A stretch of 64,000 nucleotides of DNA, taken from assembly GCA_002682825.1 (NCBI GenBank), contig NOKP01000004.1:1175607-1239606 (forward strand), written 5' to 3'. Position 1 is the first letter of the stretch. Each line of letters opens with the position of its first letter. The translations under genes were made by a program, and so were the position numbers. Shown here in pieces: positions 12,316 to 23,607 of this stretch. Under the pieces are notes generated by a model. That model saw only the letters and a program-made list of their open reading frames with translations, made no database searches and had not been told where the DNA came from. Origin of the DNA: Neonectria sp. B-13 (lineage: Eukaryota; Ascomycota; Sordariomycetes; Hypocreales; Nectriaceae).

Positions 12316-13443
12316 GGTATAAAAGGATAAGGGCATGATTTATGCAACGGGATGTATAAATAGGGGCTGATGGGTTGGTAAAATAAACCCCGGCTTGGAT
12401 ACTTCGGCAAGGTAGGTAACTAGATGTGGATATTGGAGGCTACAGATAGAAGATAGGACGATACCGTACTTCGTAGGTACAAAGAAACTCAACTTTAACC
12501 CTTGCCTGGTGTCATCGACGTGCTGAAACATGTGTTGTCGGAGAAAAAGTGTTTTAATTATGGTAATGCTAGAGAGACAAAAGGAAGCAGAAGAAGCAAA
12601 ACTCAAGACCACTCTCATTTCAGCGGTGCAAACATTCCCACGGCCACGCTAAGAAAGTATTTACTGTTTGAGATACGACTGTTGGTCGGTTTAACTTAAG
12701 ACGCTTTTGCCAAAATTCCGACCAAAAGAATACTGACGGTTTGGGGTAAACGCAGCTATCCTGCTGCGTCCGGGCCTACGCAATCTCTAGGCTACCCTGA
12801 AAGACCCCACACCCTGAATTACCTGGAGGGTACCTGCAGGTACCACCACGTGGTGATTGACACCAGTGCCAGCGTGACACGGTCCCCAGGCTAACTTGTA
12901 TAGCCAGGTACCCTTCAGCCTGCGGCGCCCGCGGGACGCCACTGCAACCAGGCCTCCGCGTCACCGATAATCAATCCCCTGTGTGCTCTGGAAGGTAGGT
13001 AAGCTTGAGGCTGCGACGTGATACATCTATGATCTGTCCTGTCGCCTAAAGCCTTCGAAAACCAAGCCAACTCAGCATCACGACCATACGTCCCGCGATC
13101 CCAACTCTCTTCACCCCTCTCTCGCTACTCTCCAGTTCGCCAGTCGGACACCAGACGCGCGGCCACGGGCTAGATCTGCGACATCTGTTTGGTTATGCGA
13201 CTCGGACCAAAACCAGGGAGACTCACCACCGCCATCGCAAACGAACGCCCTTGTGAAGCATCATTCCGCATCGAACCTACGAAGGCAAAATACAGAGAAC
13301 GAGACGCTACGCCCTTTTAGCCCGCCCGGCGCAGCATGTCTGAGAAGCATTGCTTACTCGCCTCCCACCCTTGACCTCGCTGGACCTCGCTCAACATCCG
13401 TTCCCCTCGTCTCTCCATCACCTCGCTCGGAGCTCTCCGCGGG
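12316..13443. promoter_or_regulatory. Upstream region of the flippase gene, with two abutting palindromes
   Basis: 1.1 kb between the regulator stop and the flippase start. A perfect 16-bp palindrome GGTACCTGCAGGTACC (12829-12844) abuts a perfect 12-bp palindrome CACCACGTGGTG (12844-12855) with a CACGTG E-box core. Copies of AAGGTAGGTAA occur at 12409 and 12992. CACGTG is the classical site of bHLH factors; that any binds here is inference. Confidence 0.5.
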
Positions 13444-16400
13444 ATGCCTCCCTCACCCTCGTACCGATCTGTCGAGCCGCCCGATTCTCCCACGCATGAC
13501 TCCGACTCTGACCTCGACCTCGACATCCAAGAGCTTGACCCCATCTCGACCGAACCAGTCCGCGGCTCCCGGCAAGACCGCCCTCCAGCCGAGGAACAGA
13601 CATCGCGGATAGCGCTGCGGAACCTGCGCATGGGTGGGCTGCGACGTGCCAACAAGCGAGGCCGGGGCTATGGGGACCTGGGCCAGGACCGCGATGGCGC
13701 CGATGAGCACTCGCAGGCGCTGTTAGGCACCGAGGCCGATGGCTCCGGCCCGCGCTGGTCTGAGGGCTATGGCGAAGACGATCGGCTGCTGTTGGGGGAC
13801 CAGGGCGCGCAGGGCCGGCGGTCCTTTGGCTCCGATCGCAGGCAATCCCGCTTGCGACTCCCCAGCTTCATGTCCGGATCCAAGAAACCAGACCTTGACG
13901 ATGTGGACGACCAGGAGGAGGACGATCCGTCTTCGTCCCGACACGTCGCCGTGGGCTCGAGCCAGGCCGTTCGATTCCCCAACAATATCATTTCCAATGC
14001 CAAGTACACGGCTCTGACATTCCTCCCGATTACGCTCTACAACGAGTTTTCCTTCTTCTTCAACATGTATTTCCTCCTCGTGGCCCTGTCGCAGGCGATA
14101 CCTGCCCTCCGAATCGGCTATCTTTTGACATACGTTGCCCCTTTGGTGTTTGTTCTATGCATTACCATGGGAAAAGAGGCGTTTGACGATATCGCCCGGA
14201 GACGTAGAGACACGGAGGCGAACTCAGAGGAGTACAAGATCATTGTGTTTCGCGACCCTGATCAAAATTACAACCATTTGCGGCAACGAAAGTCACCTAA
14301 GTCAGAGACGTTGCGGAGGGGGTCTAAGAGACCGAAGGGGGCGCGAGACAGCCTCTCGGATATCCTGGAAGAAGACGACGTTGAGGATGTACAGCCATCT
14401 TCCATGGTCCAGGAGATCAGCCGCAAGTCCAAGGACTTGAAGGTTGGTGACGTTCTTAAACTTAGCAAAGGCCAGCGCGTGCCGGCCGACGTTGTAATCT
14501 TGAAGTGCTACTCCTCGGAAGCCTCCAAGCCTGCGGCAGCTGCGGAGCCGGAGCCCGTTGAAGAGGAGGCTCTGTTGGCGTTTCCCGAAGGTGAGGTGGA
14601 TACTGCGGCAAAGGGCAAACAGCCTGCAGTAGAGACGCCGGAAGACGAAGAAGTTGGCGAGTCTGGTGGAGAGACGTTTATCAGGACCGATCAACTCGAC
14701 GGTGAGACGGATTGGAAGCTCAGACTGGCGTCTCCCCTCACGCAGAACCTCCCGACTGAGGAACTCGTTCGCCTCCGTGTCACGGGTGGGAAGCCCGACA
14801 AGAAGGTCAATGAGTTTCTGGGCACGATTGAGCTTGTGGAATCTCGAAAGGACGCTTTGGCGCACCACTCATCTCTGCGGCAAAATTCCGATGCTTCCAA
14901 GTCTGCTGCCCTCTCCATCGACAACACCGCCTGGGCCAACACAGTTATCGCCTCTCAAGCCACCACCTTAGCCGTCATCATGTATACAGGCCCCCAAACC
15001 CGGTCCGCCCTATCCACAGCTCCCTCTCGTTCAAAAACTGGTCTTCTCGAGTATGAAATCAACACGTTGACCAAGATTCTTTGTGCGCTGACCCTGGCCA
15101 TTTCGGTGATTCTCGTTGCTCTTGAGGGCTTCGGGAACACGGAAGGAAATGTCTGGTATGTCAAGATCATGCGGTTCTTGGTCCTTTTCTCGACCATCGT
15201 CCCTATCAGTCTGCGTGTCAACCTCGACATGGGGAAGAGTGCGTACTCATGGTTCATTCAACGGGACCCTGGGATGCCTGGCGCCGTTGTTCGAACAAGC
15301 ACCATTCCCGAAGACCTTGGTCGCATCGAATATCTACTCAGTGATAAAACTGGTACTTTGACACAAAACGAAATGGAAATGAAGAAGATCCACGTGGGAA
15401 CCGTGTCCTATGCTAACGAGGCTATGGATGAGGTGTCCTCGTATGTCCGACAAGGATTTCACATCCAGCCCACGACAGACCCTGCATCGCGGAACATGCT
15501 CATCACCCCGTCGTCAACTTACTCAAGTACTGCAAACGTGGGCGCAACACGCACGAGGAGAGAAATCGGGACCCGAGTCCGTGATGTCGTCCTAGCCCTT
15601 GCTCTCTGCCACAATGTAACACCGACCTTGGATACAGAAGATGGGAAGGAGGTCACTTCGTACCAGGCGGCATCCCCCGATGAGATTGCCATCGTCAAAT
15701 GGACAGAATCTGTCGGTCTCAGGCTGGTTCATCGCGACCGGAAGAGTATGGTTCTGGAATTCGCTGATAGCGGAAGGCCGGTTGTCCGTGTAAGCATCCT
15801 TGACGTGTTCCCCTTTACTTCGGAAGGTAAGCGTATGGGCATCATCGTCCACTTCCACGAACAAGTCAACGTCAAGAACCCGGACCTGTCTCGCGGGGAT
15901 ATCTGGTTCTTTCAAAAGGGTGCCGACACTGTCATGGGGACCATCGTTGCCGCCAACGACTGGCTGGACGAGGAAACGGCGAACATGGCCCGCGAAGGTT
16001 TGCGCACGCTGGTCGTTGGCCGCAAAAAACTCTCATACCAGCAATACCAGGAGTTCTCTGCCCGGCACCAGGAAGCGGCAATGGCAATCGCTGGACGCGA
16101 GGCCGGGATGCAGCGCGTGGTGTCGCACTACCTTGAGAGCGATCTGGAGCTTCTTGGCGTGACAGGCGTGGAGGATAAGCTGCAGAAGGATGTGAAGCCA
16201 TCGCTGGAGCTCCTCCGCAACGCCGGCATCAAGATCTGGATGTTGACGGGTGACAAGGTGGAAACGGCGCGATGTGTGGCCGTCAGCTCCAAGCTCGTGG
16301 CTCGAGGACAGTACATCTACACCGTCGCCAAGCTTAAGAAGAAGGACAACGCCCAGGACCATCTCGACTTCCTCCGTAGCAAGACGGATGCCTGCCTGCT

Positions 16401-17481
16401 CATCGACGGTGAGAGTCTTGCGCTCTTCCTGACGCACTTCCGCATCGAGTTCATCTCCATCGCCGTCTTGCTGCCGACCGTCGTCGCCTGCCGTTGCTCG
16501 CCGAACCAGAAAGCCGAGGTCGCCCTGCTCATCCGCGAGTACACTAAGAAGCGCGTGTGCTGCATCGGCGATGGAGGCAACGACGTGTCCATGATCCAGG
16601 CCGCCGACGTCGGTGTCGGAATTGTCGGCAAGGAGGGTCGCCAGGCCAGTCTAGCGGCTGACTTCTCCATCGAGCAATTCTGCCATCTCGTCAAGCTGCT
16701 TGTCTGGCACGGCCGGAACAGCTACAAGCGCAGCGCTAAGCTCGCGCAGTTTGTCATCCATCGTGGTCTCATCATCGCCGTCTGCCAGACCATGTACAGT
16801 ATTGCTATCAAGTTTGAGCCCGAGGGCTTGTACAAGGTTCGTTGATGCCTCTCAAATACTGGGTATTACTCCTGCTGACTTATACAACACAGGACTGGTT
16901 ACTTGTCGGCTACGCTACCATTTATACCGCCGCCCCTGTTCTGTCGCTGGTTCTCGACAAGGACGTGGACGAGAACCTGGCCAATCTGTACCCGGAGCTC
17001 TACAAGGAACTCACGTCAGGCCGATCTCTCTCCTACCGAACCTTCTTCGTGTGGGTGCTTGTGTCTATCTATCAAGGCGGCATGATCCAAGGCCTGTCGC
17101 AGATTCTCACCGAGGTTGACGGCCCCAAGATGGTCACCGTCAGCTACACGGTTCTCGTCCTCAACGAACTGCTCATGGTGGCGATTGAGATTACCACCTG
17201 GCATCCTATCATGATCATAAGCATAGTGGGGACCTTTGTCATGTTCGTGGGTTCCATACCATTCCTTGGCGGCTACTTTGACCTAGAGTTTCTGATCACT
17301 TGGTGAGTATCCCTGGCTTCAATCCCTTCTCCCAAATATATGCAGTCAACTAACGACGTTCAGGGGCTTCGTCTGGCGCGTCCTAGCCATCGGGGCCATT
17401 TCCTTGGTCCCACCATACGCTGGGAAGCTGATTAGGAGGACGATGAAGCCTCCCTCGTACAGGAAGGTTCAGAGCACATGA
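13444..17481 (+). CDS. NEO1: P4-type phospholipid flippase, Neo1/ATP9 class
   Basis: Three exons: 13444-16836, 16893-17302 and 17364-17481, giving 1306 residues. The phosphorylation motif DKTGTLTQNE starts at Asp634. The actuator motif DGET lies at 419-422 in the sequence RTDQLDGETDWKLR. The hinge GDGGND lies at 1042-1047. The first membrane pair is near residue 190 (ITLYNEFSFFFNMYF), with the rest C-terminal to the P-domain. The first ~150 residues are a charged, Asp/Ser-rich cytosolic tail. Neo1-class flippases move aminophospholipids to the cytosolic leaflet of Golgi/endosomal membranes and, unlike other P4-ATPases, work without a Cdc50 subunit. The gene converges with the Cyc2-like gene 200 bp downstream. 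Confidence 0.93.
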
Positions 17482-17681
17482 GCGTGCTTGTTGTGATGAT
17501 GGGAGTTGCGTTTTTGGCGTTGGATTATACATGTATGTGCATTGTTCGGTGTCTAGGATTCCAGTGTTACCACCAGTAAGACTACAGTTTTTTTCTTCTT
17601 TGTTCCTCGATGAAATCTATCACTGCTATGCTATGTGTGTTGCTACAAATGTCTATTGGGAATGTGCATGTTCTGGGAGAT

Positions 17682-18998
17682 CTACATCTTGAGCACCAGC
17701 CAGTCCCGCGCCAGCTGAGGCTCCTGGCGCTGCAACGCACCAATTACTCCGCCCACGGGGCCTTGCGTCTGGAAGCCGCCCAGCCATATCTTCGGCCCAG
17801 CGTAGTGCTCGATGAAGCCGTCTGGACCCGAAACGATGAAGAGGTTCTTGCCAGGTATGCTGCTCTCAGATGATGGACAGAGGCATCCAGGGGCTTCCGG
17901 GGTACCAAACTCGGTTGCTCCTATTTGCATCGCCTGGTCGTGAAACCTGCATCCGGGTTGGGAGGGAACGGCGGCTGGGGCAGCGACAAGGGCGTTCTTG
18001 ATGTCCTTGTCCTGGAACTTGGAGCCTTCAGTGTCGACGACGACCTGAATGTTCAGACGGTCGCCGTATGTGGCCTTCATGTCGCCGAGGTGCCGGGCGA
18101 CGGGACTGGGGTTCTGTATCCCAAGCCCCAGCTCCGTCGGCCGCTTCTCCTGCCAGAACCGCCACGAGGACGATGGGGACGACACCGCGTGCTGCACCTC
18201 CTCCCGGCTTCGCACGGCCCAGAGCAAATCGACTCTGGCGCTGCGGTTCGCATCCAGCACCGCCTTCGCGGCCTGCATGCCCGGGACGACGCCGGTGCCC
18301 CCGGCGAGGAACACCACGCGCCCCTGGCCGCCGAGACGCTCGACGAGCTCGAAGCCGGGGTGCGGGCCCCGCAGGTGGACGTCCTGGCCGACGCGGCGGC
18401 GGGCAAGGTAATGGGACATCTCGCCGTCGCCGACGGTGCGGATGTAGAAGCGCAGGGTGCCATCGGCGGGATCCTCGCCATCGAGGGGCGGCAGTGGCGT
18501 GTAGTGCCTGGAGATCTGGACCTCGGGCTGCTTGAACTCGACGGACCAGAGGGCGTGGCGCCAGCGGGCGGAAGCACCCGAGGAGGCGAGGTAGGGGTGC
18601 GACGGATTGGGCGTGTGAGGGGCGACGGTGATGACGAACGAGGTTAGCGAGATGGCCTCGCGGGCGGTGACGGTGTAAGGCACGAAGAAGCGGTCGTTGA
18701 GCGTTTCGGGGCGCGAGGGAGCCGCGGAGAGATAGTAGCCTGTGCCGCCGACGAGGAGGAGGCCCAGAAGGACGACGGGCGGAAAGACTCGGGCCTGTCT
18801 TGGAGTAGAGAAGTTTGGTCGCTGAGAGGAGTGATGCGGTGTTGGTGATGCCAACCACCGCGATGTCGAGACTCCCCGATACGAAACTTGGGGGATATTT
18901 GTCCGTCGTCGAGGTTGTCCCCGACAGACCAGACCGCCGGTCTTTTGCGATGCCTGCCGGCCTAAGCTGGCTGCGATGAGCCTCATCCCAGGTCTCAT
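17682..18998 (-). CDS. CYC2: Mitochondrial FAD/NAD(P)H reductase, Cyc2-like (cytochrome c haem maturation)
   Basis: A single exon of 438 residues. The frame is open slightly upstream, but the first ATG is at 18998-18996. The N-terminus is Arg-rich and lacks acidic residues, as expected for a mitochondrial presequence, and is followed by one hydrophobic segment (VFPPVVLLGLLLVGGTGYYL). A ferredoxin-reductase-type fold follows: an FAD segment with RFYIRTVGDGEMS and LRGPHPGFEL, then a nucleotide-binding segment with VVFLAGGTGVVPGMQAAKAV and a C-terminal LFIVSGPDGFIEHYAGPK. This order matches fungal Cyc2, an inner-membrane FAD protein facing the intermembrane space that helps haem attachment to cytochrome c. 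It is the first gene of a tandem mitochondrial pair with the Aim32-like gene. Confidence 0.85.
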   Translation of the reverse strand: MRPGMRLIAASLGRQASQKTGGLVCRGQPRRRTNIPQVSYRGVSTSRWLASPTPHHSSQRPNFSTPRQARVFPPVVLLGLLLVGGTGYYLSAAPSRPETLNDRFFVPYTVTAREAISLTSFVITVAPHTPNPSHPYLASSGASARWRHALWSVEFKQPEVQISRHYTPLPPLDGEDPADGTLRFYIRTVGDGEMSHYLARRRVGQDVHLRGPHPGFELVERLGGQGRVVFLAGGTGVVPGMQAAKAVLDANRSARVDLLWAVRSREEVQHAVSSPSSSWRFWQEKRPTELGLGIQNPSPVARHLGDMKATYGDRLNIQVVVDTEGSKFQDKDIKNALVAAPAAVPSQPGCRFHDQAMQIGATEFGTPEAPGCLCPSSESSIPGKNLFIVSGPDGFIEHYAGPKIWLGGFQTQGPVGGVIGALQRQEPQLARDWLVLKM

Positions 18999-19471
18999 GA
19001 TGACGTCGTCTGAGAGTCGGCAGCTGAGACGAGGGCGTGACAATCCTCGTAACGTGGCTCAACTATGATGAGGCCTTCATCTCAAGCTCAAGATGATGGC
19101 AGTGAGAAACCGGCAAGTGCGTGTGTGTTCGAATGAATAATTTAACGAGGCTACTTGGGCGTTTGGTGCATATTGTCCGTCTTTTCCTCTTGACTTGAGC
19201 TTCTGAGGATGCGAGAAATGAACTGGTTTGCGGCGTGTCACGTGAGACCGATCTCGCCAACGTCCACCCATCTTGAAGAAGCATCATAGACAAAGATGTG
19301 TATCAATTGTCAAGAGTTAAAACCGAAGTAGAAATTTATCTGCGCAAGTCTAATTTACAAGGCGATCCCTCCAAATATATCTCGTACATGTTCCCTTGAC
19401 TGGCACCTAGTCTACATCTAATCTACCGCAACGCTTGGGTATCTCTCGTCCTGTCTAAGCAGGTGGCGGCT
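18999..19471. other. Spacer between Cyc2-like and Aim32-like genes
   Basis: About 470 bp holding the Cyc2-like promoter and the Aim32-like 3' end. No feature was recognised in it. Confidence 0.5.
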
Positions 19472-20594
19472 TCATATCCGCAACATCTTCCTCTCAGCAT
19501 CGATCCCGCCCCGGAACATGTCTGCCACGACATTACCCTTGAGGATCGTCTCCTTGACGATGCCCTCGACGTGTTTCGGCTCAACCCGCCCGTACCAAAT
19601 GCCATGCCCCGCCAGCGGATGCTCCTTGTCGCCCATCCTTAGCGCGGGCGGGAGGTAGATGATGACGTTGCCGGCGAATTTGTGACCTCCGATGTGGCTG
19701 ATCATCCCGACCCGGGCCGCCGTCTTCTCCTCGCCGGCCTCGCCCTGTATCCGCGGCGCATCCTGGACGCCAACCTGCACCGCGCCGTGAAGCACGTCGA
19801 GTCCCTCGCCGCGCAGCTTCTCCTCGAACTCGGCCTTCAGCACGGGCGCCATGATGCCGCACCGCGCGTCCCGGCCGCCGTGTCCGCAGATCAGCACCAG
19901 CACGTCGCGGACGTCCTGGACGCCGAGCAGTAGGCCCTGGTAGGCGTCCTTGCGCGTGAGGCGGTCGCGGTGGATGGGCGACAGGCCGTTGTGGGCGGCG
20001 TGCAGCTTCGTGGGCAGCAGGAAGCCCTTGGCGAGGGCCTGGACGCTGTCGAAGGAGACCCGCGGGAGGAAGGGTACGTACTTGAAGCTCGGGAGGAGGT
20101 AGGCCGACGTGGACTGCACCTCGGGACGGGGTGGGATGGAGCTGGGGAAGGAAGCGTTTAGGACCGAGATGTTGTGGAAGGGCTGTATGGTTAGCATTTG
20201 TCCCGGAGTAGAGGAGTAGAGCACAACTCACATCGCTGTAGTCACCGCCCCGGCCAAACAACTCCTTCAGGTCCGCGGCCAGGTTATCCCCGCTGCTCTC
20301 CTCCTCGATGCGCGACGGCCAGTCATTGTTGCCCGTACACACAAGCACCTGCTCAGCGTAACCAGCAATGGCGCCCTTCATCGGGCCCTCGCGGTCGAGC
20401 GGCAGTCCGTCAGGCATGGCAGGCATGGCGGCGCACCCGCACGTCGGCTCCGGACACGTCTCGATGGTGGCGAACGGCGGCGGCGGCGGCGGGCGGCGAG
20501 CTCTGGTCGCGAACGGCCGGTGCCGGATCGGGTTCTTGCCGATGCGGACAGCGCATTGCCAGCCGAGGCTGCTCAGCGCTGGCCGTGGACGCAT
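19472..20594 (-). CDS. AIM32: Aim32-like mitochondrial thioredoxin-like [2Fe-2S] protein
   Basis: Two exons (20594-20232, 20182-19472) separated by a 49-bp intron, giving 357 residues. The start is the first ATG; the upstream open frame has only a TTG. The N-terminus is Arg-rich with a Pro run, consistent with mitochondrial targeting. The sucrase/ferredoxin-like signature is complete: CGHGGRDARC (Cys220 and Cys229) and SHIGGHKFAGN (His284 and His288). In this family these two Cys and two His ligate a [2Fe-2S] cluster. Yeast Aim32 is a mitochondrial ferredoxin-like protein linked to thiol redox control. The position directly upstream of the Cyc2-like gene, on the same strand, groups two mitochondrial redox proteins. 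Confidence 0.87.
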
Positions 20595-21245
20595 GGGGGA
20601 AGACGGAAGCGCGGTAGAGATGAGGAAGTTGCGCCGTCCGTCTGCGTCCGCATCGCGGGGCTCCAATTGCAACTCGACGGTCGGGTTAAATGGCCCGGGA
20701 TATGCGACGGGTTATTCATCAACGGGCTTATTCGTCGGTCTCGGTCTCCGAGCGATGACCAGCATTCACAAGCAAGCAGGGTGTTCGTTCGTTCGTTGGT
20801 GGCCATCTGGAACTACTGTACTCGCCCCCCACTTTCCGGCAGATAATCCCTGACATTGAGATGCCGGCCCCCACCAAAACGACGTCACCAAATCAGCAAC
20901 GTCACATTGGTCAACGACCCAGGTGCTCCACGGTCAACGTCCCAAATGCTCCATGATTATAGTACTCAAAAGAGGCTATTCCCTAGTCCTAGACACCTAC
21001 CAACAATACTGCCTCGAGTCCCAGACTGTTATGCAATCCGATGCTAGCTCTATAAATGACAATGCTATGCGAGAGAAGAAGATTGGCCGGTGACAGACAA
21101 TCTTGACTAAGGTATCCCAAACAATCCCCCTCTTCTGAATCTGATCCTGAGACTCCCCGGTCACCCACTTCATGTTCACTCCGAGCCTCCCCACATGCAC
21201 ACCATCACACCATCACACCATAACCACACCTCATACATCTGCGCC
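20595..21245. other. Spacer between Aim32-like and Avt3-like genes
   Basis: 650 bp. It holds a short TTCG run near 20787-20798 and an ACACCATC repeat around 21192-21216, just outside the transporter stop. No gene was recognised. Confidence 0.5.
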
Positions 21246-23607
21246 TCAGAAGCCCATCCCCTTCTTGTCGCAATAACCGGGGAGCCTTGGCGCGGCATTG
21301 GCCCAGCTCATGACCGTGAGACTGGTTGTGTATGCCATAGCCACGAAACCGAAGAGACAAAGGAAGACGTCCGAGTATTTCCAGAACTTGCTTCGCGCGA
21401 CGGCCTTGAAGTGCAGCATGGGCTGTGGGGGGGGAAATATTAGCGGGAATATTCTCGTCTCGACAGAGGCATCCATTACTTACAGGGTAAATGTAGACCA
21501 GCGGGATGCAGGCGAAGTTGCCCACAAGCGCTACAAACTTGTCGAGGTGCTCCGCTCCGCCCCATGCAATGGCCGCGCACAGCATCACCACAAAGAACCG
21601 GAAGACATTCTTCTGCCACTTGATGTAAGGGTTGTACTTGCCGCTACGCGTAAACAGCTCCGTCTCCGCGATACGGATGGCTGGGAAGATCTGCAGCGGC
21701 GTCGAAAGAAGAATAGCGCACGAGTATAAGAACTGGACGCCGTTGACGAGCTTGTTGTCCTGCGGCAGGTTGAGGAGGACCACGGTCTCAGTATGAGACC
21801 CGTAGGCGGCATACGAGATGGCGCCCATGACGGTGAAGAGAACCGTGATGATGACCATGACAATCAACAGCACCTTGGGAAACTTCTCCGGGTGTCTCAT
21901 CGACTCTTGGACTGGAATAATAAGACCAATGCCTTCGAAAGTGAAGATGGCGGTTCCAATGAATAGCGTCCAATCCTTCTGGTTAAACATGATAATGTCT
22001 GACACACCATTCAAATTAAGCGTCAGGATATCATAGTAGAAGAGATAAGCCAGGCCAACGAGGATAAAGGCATCGGCAATTAGAGCCGTGAACCCCAGTT
22101 TCTCAATGTCTCTGAGTAGGGAGAAGGGCAGGAAAATGACCATCTGCATCAAGATGAGCCAGGGGATGCTGATGGTGGTCTGGCAGTTGGACACGGCGCG
22201 GATGAAGGCCTGCAGGTTCTCCGAGGTGAAGACGATGTAGGCGGCCACGAACCCGATTTGACTGAGCACAATGGACGCGAGAATGATGTTGCGCATGTAC
22301 CTGCCGTAGAGCGCGCCTCCCAGATCACCGAACGAACCACCGACCCTCAACTGAGTCGTGACGAGCAGTACGAAGCAGTAGTAGCTAAGGGCGGCAACTC
22401 CGAGGAGAACCACGTTGCTGAACAACATACCGCCGTTGAGATATGCGCGGGGAAGAAATAGGACGCCGGTGCCGACAAATGACTTGAGGAGCAAGAGACC
22501 GGCGTTCATAGGGCTGGTCTTTCCACTGCCACCACGCACCTTTCTCTTGCGCCTCCGCCTCGACGGGGTCAGCAGAGCACTGTCCTCCATGGGCTCCCGC
22601 TCATCGTCGGAGTAGTCATCGGTGTCCTCGCCGGACGAAAAGTACTCATTGGGGCCGAGCACCTCGTCATCTTCCTCCAGATCCTCACCAGCAAAGTGGC
22701 CATATATCGACAAGAATTCGAGGAAGCTCGACGTGAAGAGTTGCCGCTGGGGGCCCTGGGGAGACTCGGCACCGTCCTCGAGGTGGACACCCTGGCCGTT
22801 GGGGCTACGGGCGGATCGGCGGATATGGTTTCTGCGGAAGCCGCCTGGAACCTTGATTGAGTTAATGTCCAGCACCTCAGTTTCGGGCTCGGGTCTGCCC
22901 AGGTCGAAACTCTTGCTACGCTGCATCTTGGACTTCGCCTCAGCCTGCTCAGTCCATTTGTAGATACCACGGTGAACGTCTCCTCCCTGAAGCTGTAAAC
23001 TCGAGAACTCGTCATCGTTCAGACGTGTACCGCCAACCTCGGCAGGTTTCTTGCCCTTGATGTTGCCAAGCAGAGAGGACTCCTCGGAGGCCGTGTTGTC
23101 GTCGCTCGGCTGAACCAGATGGCGTTTGATGATCTCGGGGTCCTCATAGGGCGCGCTAGTACCGAGAGCAGGTCGTGATCTCGAGTCGAAGGAGCCGTAG
23201 TTGGTCGGGGGAGCTGAGACTCGTTGGCCGCCAAAGGCAGGAGACTGAGATCGGATCGGGGGCGTACTTAGGCGCGCGGGAGGGGTTCCGTGGCGAGGGG
23301 GTGACTGGCCGAGCGAGTTGGAGAGAGCAGCAGCCAGAGCCGACACACCGGGGCCCTGGGAGCTGGTGTTGTTCCCGGGCAAGGGAGTGAAGTCATCGAG
23401 AGCGTCGGACTTTGCACCGGAGTTTGGGGAGGGCGAGGCTCCTCTCGGAGGCGGAGGAGTGTTGAGATGATGCCCTGGGATGGGAGAGGCAAGACGCGCC
23501 GTCAGGTCGGCCCGGGGGACCGAGGCGGAATAGGATCGCGGCACGACGGAAGCGGGCGAGGAAGACCTTGGGGGTTGGTCGAGGATATTTTTCGACGGGC
23601 TCGTCAT
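21246..23607 (-). CDS. Vacuolar amino-acid transporter, Avt3/Avt4-like
   Basis: Two exons (23607-21484, 21422-21246) with a 61-bp intron, giving 766 residues. The first ~350 residues are a Ser/Pro-rich and acidic cytosolic domain ending in a RRRRKRK cluster. An amino-acid/auxin permease domain follows, with about 11 membrane spans, opening with GLLLLKSFVGTGVLFLPRAY, the typical first helix of this family. The long N-terminal extension is characteristic of fungal Avt3/Avt4, which export neutral amino acids from the vacuole. The second exon supplies the last helix and the tail ending KKGMGF. The exact substrate is not readable from the sequence. Confidence 0.88.

Noticed and set aside
14302..14868. 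188-codon antisense frame in the flippase gene
   Set aside because: It lies entirely within the P4-ATPase coding region and has no recognisable motif.
18028..19062. 344-codon minus-strand frame overlapping the Cyc2-like gene in another frame
   Set aside because: Arg/Pro-rich shadow frame produced by high-GC coding sequence; the overlapping frame has the FAD reductase motifs.
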